A stretch of 15,159 nt of DNA, taken from contig JABISU010000029.1 of assembly GCA_018700255.1 (NCBI GenBank), positions 1-15,159 of the forward strand. Reading direction: 5' to 3'. This document shows positions 15,039 through 15,159 of this stretch, in pieces; position 1 is the stretch's first letter, and each line of letters opens with the position of its first letter. Under the pieces are notes generated by a model. That model was given only the letters and a program-made list of their open reading frames with translations, ran no database searches and was not told the DNA's origin. The translations under genes were made by a program, and so were the position numbers. The stretch is from Flavobacteriales bacterium (GTDB lineage Bacteria; Bacteroidota; Bacteroidia; Flavobacteriales; UA16).

Positions 15039-15159
15039 TTATAGCCACTTGCGAGCAAAACGCGAGAATGTTATGCCCAGGACTTTGAATGGTGGGAAGG
15101 CGAGGGAAAGGAAAGAAAACGGGAGCGTTTGGACGACAAAACTCCGGAGATTCGAGAAC
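15039..15159 (-). CDS. Possible 3' end of a further minus-strand gene (partial)
   Basis: A minus-strand frame is open from the right edge to a TAA at 15041-15039, 9 bp before the transferase-like start. The 39 visible codons end in a hydrophobic and basic tail (KVLGITFSRFARKWL). The spacing would suit an upstream operon member. The family is not recognisable from this fragment. The opposite strand is also open here and looks codon-like (first-position G bias, EWWEGEGKER) but has no plausible start near 15045, so the minus-strand reading is preferred only weakly. Confidence 0.35.
   Translation of the reverse strand, partial: FSNLRSFVVQTLPFSFLSLAFPPFKVLGITFSRFARKWL

Noticed and set aside
1..15159. 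Mobile elements, CRISPR arrays, tRNA or rRNA genes
   Set aside because: No transposase, repeat-spacer pattern, tRNA-like cloverleaf or rRNA stretch was recognised in reading both strands; short RNAs without conserved signatures cannot be excluded.

Overview
The window comes from a member of the Bacteroidota, most likely a marine-type flavobacterium. The evidence is a SusC-type TonB-dependent receptor with the RGANG plug motif, a secreted amylase ending in a type IX secretion (T9SS) sorting domain, a Bacteroidota-style Nudix-fold transcription regulator, a dockerin/lamin-tail secreted protein, AT-rich DNA, and starts that mostly lack a strong Shine-Dalgarno sequence. The phylum is well supported; the finer placement is inference. 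No mobile element, CRISPR array, rRNA or tRNA was seen, and no gap between genes exceeds about 210 bp.

Layout. (1) Positions 1-6470, minus strand, read right to left: a Nudix-fold (NrtR/AraR-like) regulator, a large secreted GH13 alpha-amylase, and a SusC-like outer-membrane receptor cut by the left edge. The regulator and amylase abut as TAA|ATG, and the amylase and receptor overlap by ATGA, so this looks like one operon. (2) Positions 6471-6682: a divergent control region with two related pseudo-palindromes that are good operator candidates. (3) Positions 6683-12487, plus strand: pfkA, gapA, a BadF/NagK-type sugar kinase, beta-phosphoglucomutase (pgmB) and a GH65 maltose phosphorylase, tightly packed or overlapping. 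(4) Positions 12465-15159, minus strand: a small dockerin/lamin-tail secreted protein converging on the GH65 gene with a 23-bp overlap, exodeoxyribonuclease III, an arginyl/leucyl-tRNA-protein-transferase-like protein, and possibly the tail of one more gene.

How it works together (inference from families and order). The amylase cuts starch or glycogen at the cell surface or outside. The SusC-like receptor imports the oligosaccharides; its SusD partner and an inner-membrane maltose carrier are not in the window. In the cytoplasm GH65 splits maltose with phosphate into glucose and beta-glucose-1-phosphate. PgmB turns the latter into glucose-6-phosphate, and the neighbouring kinase probably phosphorylates the free glucose. 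PfkA and GAPDH then commit carbon to glycolysis. The regulator between the two arms has a broken Nudix catalytic motif and is therefore probably a sugar sensor. The most interesting point is that general glycolytic genes sit in the same divergent unit as a polysaccharide-utilisation operon, with one shared control region. The right-hand cluster appears unrelated.
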